A stretch of DNA of 9,054 nt from an uncultured Campylobacter sp. (GCF_938030685.1 NZ_CALHHX010000063.1:1-9054); one strand, 5' to 3'. Numbered from the stretch's first letter, positions 1 through 6,417 are shown. A program made the numbers and translations. Notes: generated from the letters alone by a model not told the origin.

Positions 1-311
1 TCGCGCGGCACCGCATCAAGGCAGACGCTGATCCAGTGCTTTTTATTCATATGATAGGCTGCAAAAATTCCTTTTTCGTCACGCAAAATTGCCGCCAAAT
101 CGGGCGAAACTTTTAAATTTATCACGTCGCTTGAGCCAAGAAGTACGCGACCGAGCTTTTCGTTTGCAAGCCCGCGTATCAGAAGCGCAAACCACTTGCG
201 TTTCCCTCCTGCGTGACGAAAAACCGCAAAATTCGGATATTCATCCCATAGATACTCGCCATCCGCGCCGTAGCGCTGCTTCATTAGTTTTAGGACGCTG
301 CTGAAGTTCAT
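1..311 (-). CDS. MmcQ/YjbR-family protein, partial (3' end off the left edge)
   Basis: The reading frame is open from an ATG at 309-311 to the left edge and gives 103 residues. It begins MNFSSVLKLMKQRYG, has a central segment RKWFALLIRGLANEKLG (about 38-54) and ends with MNKKHWISVCLD (about 88-99). The late Lys-His-Trp followed by a hydrophobic strand and Leu-Asp is the typical signature of the MmcQ/YjbR family, small CyaY-like folds of about 110-120 residues sometimes described as DNA-binding; the cellular role is poorly known. Only the last 10-20 residues should be missing. The start lies two bases after the rarA stop codon, so the two genes are almost certainly cotranscribed. A second in-frame ATG at 315-317 overlaps the rarA stop, but the Shine-Dalgarno position favours 311. 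The family call rests on motif recognition only. Confidence 0.8.
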   Translation of the reverse strand, partial: MNFSSVLKLMKQRYGADGEYLWDEYPNFAVFRHAGGKRKWFALLIRGLANEKLGRVLLGSSDVINLKVSPDLAAILRDEKGIFAAYHMNKKHWISVCLDAVPR

Positions 312-313
312 TC

Positions 314-1510
314 TCATTCCTTGATATCGATCTTTTCTTTGCGCAATCGCGCCAGCCACTCATCCAGCGTCTTTTCAAAGCCGATCCCCTTGCTTTCGTA
401 AAATTTCGCCGCCTCGCTCATATAGGCCTGCTCGACCCAGCCGCCGAAGTCGTGCGGGTATTTGTAATCCGCTATCTGCTTGTCCGAGTTGATGAGATAA
501 CGCGGCGTAGGCAGCGGCGCAGCGGAGCGGACGAACTTCAAAGCGGCGTTGATGCCCAAATACGCGGCATTTGATTTGGGGCTGTGCGCCAGATAGATCG
601 CGCATTGCCCTAAGATGATGCGAGCCTCGGGATAGCCGATCTTGCTGACGGCAGTTAGCGTGCTAGTAGCGATATTTAGGGCGTTTGGATTGGCGTTGCC
701 GATGTCCTCGCTAGCTAGGATCACCATCCTGCGCGCGATAAAATCCGCGCTCTCGCCCGCATCTATCAGCCTTGCGACATAATACAGCGCGGCGTCGGAG
801 TCGCTTCCGCGCAGGCTTTTTATCATCGCACTGGCAAGTTCGTAATGCAGATCGTCGCTGCTAACGCCCGCAGCCACGGCATTTGCGCGCAGCGTGCGAA
901 GCGTATCCAGCGTAATGGCGCTGTCTGCCAAAAGCGCAAATTCTAGCAAATTTAACATACTCCTCGCATCGCCGCTGCTGGAGTTTAGTAGGTATTTTCG
1001 CGCCTCCTCGTCCATCTCAAAGCCGATCTCACCCTGTACCCGCGCCAAAAGCGCCTCCAAATCCTCGTAGCTAAGCGGTTCGAACTCAAAGATCATCGAG
1101 CGCGAGCGGATGCCGCTGCTTAGCACGAACTGCGGATTTTCCGTCGTCGCGCCGATGATGATCGCGGCGTAGTTCTCCATCGGGATTAGCAGCACCTCCT
1201 GCTGCGTCTTGCTGAGGCGGTGGATCTCGTCGATAAAAATGAGCGGCTTGATGAGCGAGCCCGCGTGCGAGGATAGAATTTTGCGGATATCCTCGACCTT
1301 CAGGCTCGTGGCGTCAAGCTCGTAAAAATCGTAGTTCAGCTCGCTTGCGATCACGCGCGCCATCGTCGTTTTACCGCTGCCTGCGGCGCCGAAAAATATA
1401 CTGTGCGGGATGCTGCCTGCGGCGACGAATTTTTTAAAAACTGCTACGATCTTGCCCTGCCCCACGATCTGCTCTAAGCTTTTGGGGCGAAATTTCAAGC
1501 TCAAACTCAT
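314..1510 (-). CDS. rarA: Replication-associated recombination protein A (RarA/MgsA), AAA+ ATPase
   Basis: A cytoplasmic clamp-loader-like AAA+ ATPase that acts at stalled or broken replication forks. In 398 residues the motifs run in order: Walker A GAAGSGKT at 41-48, Walker B LIFIDE at 90-95, sensor 1 in GATTENPQF at about 120-128, arginine-finger region GIRSRS at 133-138 and sensor 2 SSGDAR at 178-183. The C-terminal half has the RarA tetramerisation-type sequence (YYVARLIDAGESADFIARRMVILASEDIG, about 243-271). That half separates it from RuvB and from DnaX clamp-loader subunits. It is somewhat shorter than the E. coli protein (about 447) and has no visible defect. AAGG lies seven bases before the ATG. 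A possible -10 box, TATCAT, is at 1537-1542. The next gene starts two bases past the stop. Confidence 0.96.
   Translation of the reverse strand: MSLSLKFRPKSLEQIVGQGKIVAVFKKFVAAGSIPHSIFFGAAGSGKTTMARVIASELNYDFYELDATSLKVEDIRKILSSHAGSLIKPLIFIDEIHRLSKTQQEVLLIPMENYAAIIIGATTENPQFVLSSGIRSRSMIFEFEPLSYEDLEALLARVQGEIGFEMDEEARKYLLNSSSGDARSMLNLLEFALLADSAITLDTLRTLRANAVAAGVSSDDLHYELASAMIKSLRGSDSDAALYYVARLIDAGESADFIARRMVILASEDIGNANPNALNIATSTLTAVSKIGYPEARIILGQCAIYLAHSPKSNAAYLGINAALKFVRSAAPLPTPRYLINSDKQIADYKYPHDFGGWVEQAYMSEAAKFYESKGIGFEKTLDEWLARLRKEKIDIKE
318..322 (-). promoter_or_regulatory. Ribosome binding site that decides the YjbR-family start
   Basis: Read on the minus strand, AAGGA lies inside the last codons of rarA. 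It abuts the first possible ATG (315-317) with no spacing but sits six bases upstream of the second in-frame ATG (309-311). Normal Shine-Dalgarno spacing therefore supports the second ATG as the start. The first would give an ATGA overlap with the rarA stop and two extra residues (Met-Arg). Confidence 0.6.
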
Positions 1511-1536
1511 TTTACAACCTTAAAAATTTTGCCTCG

Positions 1537-1542
1537 ATGATA
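1537..1542 (-). promoter_or_regulatory. Candidate -10 box for rarA
   Basis: On the minus strand GCTATCAT lies 26 bases upstream of the rarA ATG and matches TATAAT at five of six positions. The best -35 candidate, TTCAAA at 1561-1566, matches TTGACA at only four of six with an 18-base spacer. Campylobacter promoters often lack a good -35, so this is plausible but unproven. Confidence 0.4.
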
Positions 1543-1628
1543 GCGTTTTTATGATTAAATTTTGAAATTCGGCTAAATTTAAAGAGCGGGATTTTGGAAT
1601 TTTATTTACAGCGGAGTTTGAAATTTAT

Positions 1629-1659
1629 GCGCGGCGCAAATTTGGAATTTTAGCCGCGC
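1629..1659. repeat. GC-rich inverted repeat (hairpin)
   Basis: GCGCGGC at 1629-1635 pairs perfectly with GCCGCGC at 1653-1659. Inside it AAATT (1638-1642) can pair with AATTT (1646-1650) around a three-base loop, so the whole element can fold as a two-part stem. It is not followed by a U-run on either strand, so it does not look like a classical intrinsic terminator. Confidence 0.55.
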
Positions 1660-1789
1660 GAGCGAGCTTAAAAATTTCAGATTATGATTTTAAAATTTTA
1701 TGTCGCGTGTGCGGGCTGGCGATATAAAATTTGCGGCGTACGGATCGCGCAGATTTGGCGGGCCTAGCGATTTTAAAATTTAATGCCTT

Positions 1790-1818
1790 GCTATGCGGCA
1801 AGCGCCGTCATACATAGC
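1790..1818. repeat. Hairpin with tetraloop and five-base bulge
   Basis: GCTATG (1790-1795) pairs with CATAGC (1813-1818), and CGGC (1796-1799) pairs with GCCG (1804-1807) around an AAGC loop. The bases at 1808-1812 are left as a bulge on one side. Ten base pairs, most of them G-C in the upper stem, make it one of the more stable folds in the gap. Its function is unknown. Confidence 0.5.
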
Positions 1819-1856
1819 GCGCCCAAAAATTATTGTCTGTGAGCGAGGCGAAATTT

Positions 1857-1889
1857 TAAAATTTAGCCCTATTTTGGGGCTAAATTTTA
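1857..1889 (-). terminator. Possible terminator hairpin downstream of the cysK operon
   Basis: A perfect 13-base-pair inverted repeat (arms 1857-1869 and 1877-1889, core AAATTTAGCCC / GGGCTAAATTT) encloses a seven-base loop. On the minus strand, the direction of cysK transcription, the GC-containing top of the stem is followed by TTTTAAAATTTC, which could act as a weak U-tract. It lies over 300 bases beyond the cysK stop, which is far for a terminator. It may also be just one strong example of the AT-palindromic words that fill this gap. Confidence 0.4.
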
Positions 1890-2103
1890 TCTCGCGACGA
1901 GCCGCTAAATTAGTAAATTAATAAACACAAAATCAGCAAAGCTAAAAATCGTCTCGCCTCATAAAATCATCGCGACTATTACCTCGCCCGCGCAGAAACT
2001 ATCGCGTAAATCTATCGCCTACGTAACGCAAAAAATGTAAAATATAATCGCGCATCGTCGCAATAACCCGCGCGATCGCGCAAAACTCATCGCGCCAACT
2101 CCG

Positions 2104-2191
2104 GCGCCAGCGTAAAATTTAATCTCGCGAAGCTGCGCGCCCGCGTAAAATGCGTAAAAGTTACCGCGCTAACGCCGCGCCCACGCAAAAT
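2104..2191. repeat. Three 15-base direct repeats beyond the cysK stop
   Basis: Near-identical 15-base units begin at 2104 (GCGCCAGCGTAAAAT), 2137 (GCGCCCGCGTAAAAT) and 2177 (GCGCCCACGCAAAAT), spaced 33 and 40 bases apart. Weaker CGCGTAAA or CGCAAAA words occur at 2003, 2026, 2077 and 2152. The separating sequences are not conserved, so this is not a CRISPR array. Confidence 0.55.
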
Positions 2192-2197
2192 CGCCGC

Positions 2198-3112
2198 CTA
2201 TTTAAAAAGCTCGGTAGAAAGATACCTCTCGCCGGTATCGCAGAGGATCGTAACGATCACTTTGCCCCTGTTTTCGGGCTTAGCAGCGATCTGTGCGGCG
2301 GCGAATACGTTAGCACCGCTTGAGATGCCCACGAGCAAGCCCTCTTTTTGTGCCAGCTGTCTAGCCGCCGCAAACGCATCGTCGTTCTCAACGCTCAAAA
2401 AGCCGTCGATGACGCTTCTATCAAGATTAGCGGGGATAAAATTTGCGCCGATGCCCTGAATCTTATGCCCGCCCGCACTACCGCACGTAAGAAGCGGTGA
2501 GCTAGCGGGCTCCACGCCGTAGGCTTTTAGGTTTGGATTTTTAGATTTTAAAAATTTCGCCGTGCCGCTGAGTGTGCCGCCGGTACCAAATCCCGCGACT
2601 AAAATATCTACCTTACCGCCGCTTTGCTCCCAAATTTCAGGTCCAGTGCTTTGAAAATGCGCCTTTGGATTGCTTGGGTTATCAAACTGACTCGGGATAA
2701 AGCTATTTGGAGTGCTCGCAGCCAGCTCATTTGCCCTATCTACCGCGCCTTTCATTCCGAATTTTGGATCGGTTAGTTCGATTTTAGCCCCGAATGCGGC
2801 GATGAGCTTTTGGCGCTCGATACTCATCGAGCTTGGCATCGTTAAAATTAGCTTCATACCGAGCTTTGCTGCGATCATCGCAAGCCCTACGCCCGTGTTT
2901 CCGCTGGTAGGCTCTATCAAAACGCTATTTTTATCGATCTTGCCCGAGCTTAGCGCGTCTTTTACGATCTGCCACGCGATGCGATCTTTGACCGAGTGGC
3001 TCGGATTTAAAAATTCCGCCTTGGCTAGGATGAGGGCATTTTTGCCAAACGTATTGATTCTGACTAACGGAGTATTGCCGATGAGCTCCGTAACATCGTT
3101 TGCTATTTTCAT
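2198..3112 (-). CDS. cysK: Cysteine synthase (O-acetylserine sulfhydrylase), CysK type
   Basis: A cytoplasmic PLP enzyme that makes L-cysteine and acetate from O-acetylserine and sulfide, the last step of cysteine synthesis. In 304 residues, a full family length, one sees the PLP lysine K42 in SHSVKDR, the substrate loop TSGNTG at 69-74, the phosphate cleft GFGTGGT at 174-180, GISSGAN at 262-268 and the C-terminal GERYLSTELF. The pattern fits OASS-A and not cystathionine beta-synthase, because there is no CBS domain. It is the last gene of a minus-strand operon, starting nine bases after the Rrf2 gene with AAAGGA just before the ATG. In Bacillus, CysK is also the partner that lets CymR sense cysteine status. 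A similar job here is an inference from the neighbouring regulator. Confidence 0.95.
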   Translation of the reverse strand: MKIANDVTELIGNTPLVRINTFGKNALILAKAEFLNPSHSVKDRIAWQIVKDALSSGKIDKNSVLIEPTSGNTGVGLAMIAAKLGMKLILTMPSSMSIERQKLIAAFGAKIELTDPKFGMKGAVDRANELAASTPNSFIPSQFDNPSNPKAHFQSTGPEIWEQSGGKVDILVAGFGTGGTLSGTAKFLKSKNPNLKAYGVEPASSPLLTCGSAGGHKIQGIGANFIPANLDRSVIDGFLSVENDDAFAAARQLAQKEGLLVGISSGANVFAAAQIAAKPENRGKVIVTILCDTGERYLSTELFK

Positions 3113-3121
3113 ATTTTTCCT

Positions 3122-3535
3122 TTAAATGCTGAAATTTAAATACTGGACGCTTCGCGCCATCATCTCCTCGTAGCTGCTTAGAGGCTCGTTAAATATCTCT
3201 GCCAGCTTGACGTCAAATTTCTCAAAAAACGCCCGCAGTCCAGGATCGTTCATCTGAATGCTAGTCATCCGCAGATCCTTTTCAAGAGCGGTAAAAATCT
3301 CACCGAAAGAAATCTCGCTAGCATCTCTGGCTAGGTGATAACCGCCGTTTTTACCTTTGATGCTACACACTAGCTTTTCGTTTCTAAGGGTATTTAGAAT
3401 TTGCTCCAAATAATTCTTAGAAACTCCCGTACGCTCGGCGATCTCTTTTATACTTATCGGCGCTACTTCGCTAGCTTTGGCGATCTGTAAAATCGCAGCC
3501 AGCCCATAAACGCCCTTTGTGCTTAAAAGTGCCAT
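3122..3535 (-). CDS. Rrf2-family transcriptional regulator, CymR-like
   Basis: A 137-residue DNA-binding protein of the Rrf2 family. The start MALLSTKGVYGLAAILQIA is characteristic; the winged helix-turn-helix spans about 28-70 (SIKEIAERTGVSKNYLEQILNTLR, then wing GKNGGYHLAR). The linker and C-terminal helix (about 75-130) carry no cysteine cluster: the only cysteine is C57, so an iron-sulfur-sensing IscR or NsrR role is unlikely. Lying between metY and cysK, it resembles Bacillus CymR, which represses sulfur genes in complex with CysK. Whether it works this way here is an inference. Its ATG overlaps the metY stop by one base (TAATG), implying translational coupling, with GAGG ten bases upstream. 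It would then be transcribed from the promoter it may itself control. Confidence 0.93.
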   Translation of the reverse strand: MALLSTKGVYGLAAILQIAKASEVAPISIKEIAERTGVSKNYLEQILNTLRNEKLVCSIKGKNGGYHLARDASEISFGEIFTALEKDLRMTSIQMNDPGLRAFFEKFDVKLAEIFNEPLSSYEEMMARSVQYLNFSI

Positions 3536-4806
3536 TATTTCAGTGCCTCACTAAGATCGGAAATCAAATCATTCGCGTCCTCTATACCCACGCTTAGGCG
3601 GATTAAGCTCGCAGGCACGCCAGCGCGGTTTAGCTGCTCCTCATTTAGCTGCGAATGCGTCGTGCTCGCAGGATGAGTGATGATCGACTTCGTATCGCCG
3701 ATATTTGCTACGACGGAGAAAATTTTAACCTTGCTAACCGCCTTTAGCGCTGTTTCTTCGCTATCTACGATGAAGCTCATCAGACTGCTTGCATAGCCGT
3801 TTTTAAATTTCGCTTTGATCGCGGCATTAAACGGCGAGCTTGCAAGCCCCGGATAATTGACCTGCTTTACCTTCGGATGATTTTGCAAAAATTCTGCTAT
3901 CTTTAGCGCGTTTTGCGAGTGCTTTTGCATGCGAAGCGGCAGTGTTTCAAGCCCCTGGATGAGCTGAAACGCGTTAAACGGCGATAGCGTCGCACCGATG
4001 TCGCGAAGCAAGGACAAGCGAATCCTAAGCGTATAAATATCAAAATTATCTACTAAATCCGCATAAACTAAGCCGTGATAGCTCTCATCAGGCTCGTTGA
4101 AATGTGCGTAACGCGGATTGCCTTTGAGTTTGGAATTTAACCCCTTGCCCGAAACGATTGCACCAGCGATGCTAAGCCCCTGTCCGCTTATATATTTGCT
4201 AGCGCTGTGGATTACGACATCGGCGCCGTCATCAAGCGGGTTGTAAAGCGCAGGGCTCGGGATCGTGTTATCCGCAATCGTTACTACGCCGTGCTTATTT
4301 GCGATTGTAGCGATTTTAGCGGTATTTGCAACCGAAATTTGAGGATTTGAAAGTGTCTCAAAAAAGATCGCTCTAGTCTTATCATCGATTAAACCTTCCA
4401 AATTATCCGCAGTTTCGGAGTCAAAAACCCTAGCTTCGATGCCAAAACGCTTGATCGTATGCGCCAAAAGTGTAGTCGCGCCGCCGTAAATTTTCTCGGC
4501 GATGATGATATTTTCGCCCGCTGCGGCTAAATCTGCCACCGCAAAAAATATTGCTGCCTGCCCGCTAGAGACCGCGATTGCGGCTTTGCCGTTTTCCAGC
4601 GCCGCAAGTCGCGCCTCAAAAACATCAGTAGTAGGATTTGTCAAACGCCCATAAATCGGTCCTAGATCACGCAGCGCGAAGCGATCGGCGGCCTTTTTGC
4701 TAGAACCGAAGTTAAACGCGGTGCTTTGATAAATGGGAACCGCCATCGTGCCGTAGCCTGCGACGGAGTCGTAACCAAAATGAGTTGCGAGGGTTTCTTT
4801 TTGCAT
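3535..4806 (-). CDS. metY: O-acetylhomoserine sulfhydrylase (MetY), Cys/Met metabolism PLP enzyme
   Basis: A cytoplasmic PLP-dependent gamma-replacement enzyme that makes homocysteine from O-acetylhomoserine and sulfide, giving direct sulfur entry into methionine. The 423 residues match the length of MetY-type enzymes. MetB or MetC proteins are shorter (about 380-400). Visible motifs are YGRLTNPTTDVFE at 52-64 (Tyr and Arg contacting the PLP phosphate of the neighbouring subunit), SSGQAAI at 80-86, D179 in VTIADNTIPSP, the Schiff-base lysine K204 in HSASKYISGQG, and R403 in LIRLSVGIED for the substrate carboxylate. An acylhomoserine specificity other than acetyl cannot be excluded from sequence alone. 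It is the first gene of the operon, with AAAGGA seven bases or fewer before the ATG and a good promoter 28 bases upstream. Confidence 0.92.
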   Translation of the reverse strand: MQKETLATHFGYDSVAGYGTMAVPIYQSTAFNFGSSKKAADRFALRDLGPIYGRLTNPTTDVFEARLAALENGKAAIAVSSGQAAIFFAVADLAAAGENIIIAEKIYGGATTLLAHTIKRFGIEARVFDSETADNLEGLIDDKTRAIFFETLSNPQISVANTAKIATIANKHGVVTIADNTIPSPALYNPLDDGADVVIHSASKYISGQGLSIAGAIVSGKGLNSKLKGNPRYAHFNEPDESYHGLVYADLVDNFDIYTLRIRLSLLRDIGATLSPFNAFQLIQGLETLPLRMQKHSQNALKIAEFLQNHPKVKQVNYPGLASSPFNAAIKAKFKNGYASSLMSFIVDSEETALKAVSKVKIFSVVANIGDTKSIITHPASTTHSQLNEEQLNRAGVPASLIRLSVGIEDANDLISDLSEALK

Positions 4807-4833
4807 TTTCGTCCTTTGTAAAAAATTTGGCGA

Positions 4834-4862
4834 ATAATAGCGAAATTTTAAAATAAAGTCAA
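4834..4862 (-). promoter_or_regulatory. Sigma-70 promoter of the metY-rrf2-cysK operon
   Basis: On the minus strand TTGACT (4857-4862) and TATTAT (4834-4839) are separated by exactly 17 bases, each box matching consensus at five of six positions. Transcription should start near 4826, leaving a short leader of about 20 bases before metY. No riboswitch fits in that leader, so control probably acts on initiation. The spacer contains the palindrome ATTTTAAAAT (4845-4854), and a second copy lies at 4876-4885. Confidence 0.75.
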
Positions 4863-4885
4863 GTATTTTTATATGATTTTAAAAT
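4845..4885. promoter_or_regulatory. Candidate operator: paired ATTTTAAAAT palindromes at the metY promoter
   Basis: Identical 10-base palindromes at 4845-4854 and 4876-4885 are centred 31 bases apart, close to three helical turns. One fills the spacer between -35 and -10, and the other lies just upstream of -35. A dimeric regulator such as the Rrf2 protein could bind both. The same word also occurs at 1687, 1770 and 1853 in the other gap, so chance from AT-rich composition is a serious alternative. Confidence 0.3.
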
Positions 4886-4948
4886 GCCTATAATACAGGA
4901 TTTATAGAAAAAATGTTATTAAAATATAGTTTTACAATATGCGTAATT

Positions 4949-4976
4949 TTGCCAAAATTTCGAATTTTGCTATAAT
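4949..4976 (+). promoter_or_regulatory. Sigma-70 promoter for the small-protein/HAD operon
   Basis: TTGCCA (4949-4954), a 16-base spacer and a perfect TATAAT (4971-4976) preceded by TGC as an extended -10. Transcription should begin near 4983, about 18 bases before the ATG at 5001. Another TATAAT at 4889-4894 on the same strand lacks the TG and a good -35, so it is a weaker, possible second promoter. Confidence 0.8.
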
Positions 4977-5000
4977 GCGCGCTTTAATTAAGGAAAGATC

Positions 5001-5357
5001 ATGCAAATCAAAGAAAAAGATGAGCGCGTTAAATATATCCGCGCACTAGAACGCTTTGTAAAATCCGCCGTAGCACTGCTAAAGCGCGAGGATTTCGACG
5101 CAGAGCTTTTTGCGAAGCGAATAGCTAAAAACTACGAAATTTTATCTAAAGCGGCCGCTACAAATCTCGATAGCCCCTACACCAAGGCGCTTGAAAGCTT
5201 TGCCAAAAACGTCCTTGATGCTAGCGAGGCAGGACAGACCAGTGATGCTGCGTTTAGATCGGCACTACAGCATGAAGCAAACGCTTTGCAAAAGCTCAAA
5301 AACAATAAGAGTTACAAAAAAGACAAGCACAAAATCGATTTTTTAAAGGATTATTAG
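5001..5357 (+). CDS. Conserved-type hypothetical protein, charged and all-helical
   Basis: The 118-residue product is not assigned a function. It is rich in Lys, Ala, Glu and Leu, has no signal peptide, membrane segment or cysteine, and reads as two or three amphipathic helices (about 3-30, 33-53 and 60-102) ending in a Lys-rich tail (KSYKKDKHKIDFLKDY). It is very likely a real gene: a strong promoter and AGGA six bases before the ATG precede it, and its stop directly abuts the start of the HAD gene. From memory, Campylobacter jejuni has a small hypothetical gene just upstream of a HAD hydrolase (Cj1232-Cj1233). This pair may correspond to that one, but I could not check. A cytoplasmic partner or accessory role for the phosphatase is only a guess. 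Confidence 0.8.
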   Translation: MQIKEKDERVKYIRALERFVKSAVALLKREDFDAELFAKRIAKNYEILSKAAATNLDSPYTKALESFAKNVLDASEAGQTSDAAFRSALQHEANALQKLKNNKSYKKDKHKIDFLKDY

Positions 5358-6272
5358 ATGAAAACCGTGATTTTTGATATGGATGGCACGCTGCTTGACT
5401 CTTCTCGCGCGATCGAAATCAGCGTCAATAACACTCGCCGCGAGCTCTACGGCCTAGCGCCACTGCAAAAGAATTTCATCGTCCGCACCATCAACGATCC
5501 GAGCAAAAACGCCTTTTTGGAATTTTACGGCAAAACCGAAGCGAGCGCTGAAGAGCTTGCTTTTTTCGAGAAAGAATTCGTAAGCAATTACCGCGATTTT
5601 GCCGTGCTTTACGAGGGTATCGAGGATCTTTTGCACTCGTGCAAAAAAGCAGGATTTTTTCTCGCAGTCGCTTCTAATGCGCCTTCCTATACCCTAAGCG
5701 CGATCTTAGAAAAAACGGGGGTGCGCAGGCTATTTGATCTGGTCGTAGGCGCGAACGAGCAGATGCCATCAAAACCCAACCCTGCGATGCTGCTACACGT
5801 AATTGCATGCTCGCCGCACAAAAACGCGATTTTTTTAGGCGATAGCAAAAAGGATGAGCTAGCCGCGATCCGTGGCGCAGAATTTTTACAAAATTTAGAA
5901 TTTCAAGGCGGCAATGACGGCGAGAGCTTAAATGCTAGCTGTGGCACTAATAGAAAGAATTTTAGCGCTAGCAGCGGAAGCTTAAGCTCTTGCGGAGAAA
6001 ATCTTAACGCAGATGAAAAATTCCGCCCTAACGATACAGATGCTGACGGGGCGGCAACGCTAAGCTTTAAAGGCGCTAAGATTTCCGCAAAAGCAGAAGC
6101 GACGAAAAGCGCACAAGCTGCAGTAGTGCGATGTTTTCAGGCAAACTTGGCAGATCTAAGAGGCGCAAAACTTGAGTATTTGCAGGTATGCTGGGGTTTT
6201 GGTGAGCCTAGCGAACTAAGTCGCAATGCCCTAAGCATCGCGCAAGCGCGCGAAATCATCGGCGGAATTTAA
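5358..6272 (+). CDS. HAD-superfamily phosphatase with a large internal insertion
   Basis: A cytoplasmic HAD hydrolase of the phosphoglycolate phosphatase-like type with a helical C1 cap. All four catalytic motifs are present: DMDGT at 7-11 (nucleophile D7, acid/base D9), ASN with S106, K139 in PSKPNP, and GDSKKD at 161-166 with D162 and D166. The cap lies between motifs I and II (about 15-90). The substrate cannot be read from sequence. The protein is 304 residues against about 210-220 for such enzymes. The excess lies after motif IV, where a Ser/Ala/Asn-rich stretch (about 175-270) separates GDSKKDELAAIRGA from the normal ending KLEYLQVCWGFGEPSE. The frame stays open, so the gene looks functional. 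Its ATG abuts the preceding stop, and AAGGA lies seven bases upstream. Confidence 0.9.
   Translation: MKTVIFDMDGTLLDSSRAIEISVNNTRRELYGLAPLQKNFIVRTINDPSKNAFLEFYGKTEASAEELAFFEKEFVSNYRDFAVLYEGIEDLLHSCKKAGFFLAVASNAPSYTLSAILEKTGVRRLFDLVVGANEQMPSKPNPAMLLHVIACSPHKNAIFLGDSKKDELAAIRGAEFLQNLEFQGGNDGESLNASCGTNRKNFSASSGSLSSCGENLNADEKFRPNDTDADGAATLSFKGAKISAKAEATKSAQAAVVRCFQANLADLRGAKLEYLQVCWGFGEPSELSRNALSIAQAREIIGGI
5880..6167 (+). other. In-frame low-complexity insertion in the HAD gene
   Basis: Residues about 175-270 of the HAD protein have no counterpart expected in the family. They are polar and low in complexity (NDGESLNASCGTNRKNFSAS and onward). The stretch is bracketed by similar heptapeptides, LAAIRGA at 168-174 and LADLRGA at 264-270, so removing 96 residues leaves a 208-residue protein of normal size that joins cleanly into KLEYLQVCWGFG. 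At DNA level the brackets agree at only about 12 of 21 positions, so any duplication would be old. Confidence 0.65.
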
Positions 6273-6277
6273 AGCAG

Positions 6278-6312
6278 CTAGATTTTTGAGGCAGAGCTAA
6301 TTAGAAATCTAG
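6278..6312 (+). terminator. Weak hairpin just after the HAD stop codon
   Basis: CTAGATTT (6278-6285) is the exact inverted complement of AAATCTAG (6305-6312), beginning five bases past the HAD stop. The position suits a transcription end, and a second small stem (CGTTTTA / TAAAACG, 6333-6352) follows. Neither is GC-rich or followed by a U-run, so this is a low-confidence terminator call. Confidence 0.25.
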
Positions 6313-6417
6313 TATGCAGCTGAGTAAAATCGCGTTTTAGGCTCTTAAAACGGAGCGAATTCCATCCTCACGCACAACGCAAGCGAAATTAAAATTTAAA
6401 AGTGATCCTTGCGCGAA

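Larger units (their letters stand above)
1511..2197. other. Large non-coding gap between rarA and cysK
   Basis: The 687 bases hold no open frame that looks like a protein gene and no recognisable tRNA. The left two thirds are built from short words such as GATTTTAAAATTT and GATTTTGGAATTTT, separated by GCG-rich stretches, and contain three hairpins (1629-1659, 1790-1818, 1857-1889). The right third (about 1985-2191) is dominated by CGCGTAAAA and CGCAAAA words. It serves as the 3' region of the cysK operon and the 5' region of rarA, both read leftwards. Such a long gap between same-strand genes is unusual for a compact Campylobacter genome. Confidence 0.75.

Noticed and set aside
89..304. Plus-strand open frame of 71 codons
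   Set aside because: It is antisense to the YjbR-family gene, whose translation has clear family motifs and a good ribosome binding site.
2003..2191. Possible CRISPR array from spaced short repeats behind cysK
   Set aside because: Units are only about 15 bases, imperfect and irregularly spaced. There are no cas genes, and the separating sequence resembles the repeats.
2712..3125. Plus-strand open frame of 137 codons opposite cysK
   Set aside because: It is a shadow of cysK on the other strand. Its hydrophobic composition comes from the complement of cysK codons, and it has no start signal.
3122..3535. IscR or NsrR identity for the Rrf2 protein
   Set aside because: Only one cysteine (C57) is present, so the three-cysteine cluster ligand set is missing, and no iron-sulfur assembly genes are adjacent.
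4807..4833. Possible SAM or cysteine-related riboswitch upstream of metY
   Set aside because: The promoter leaves a leader of only about 20 bases before the metY ATG, too short for any known riboswitch.
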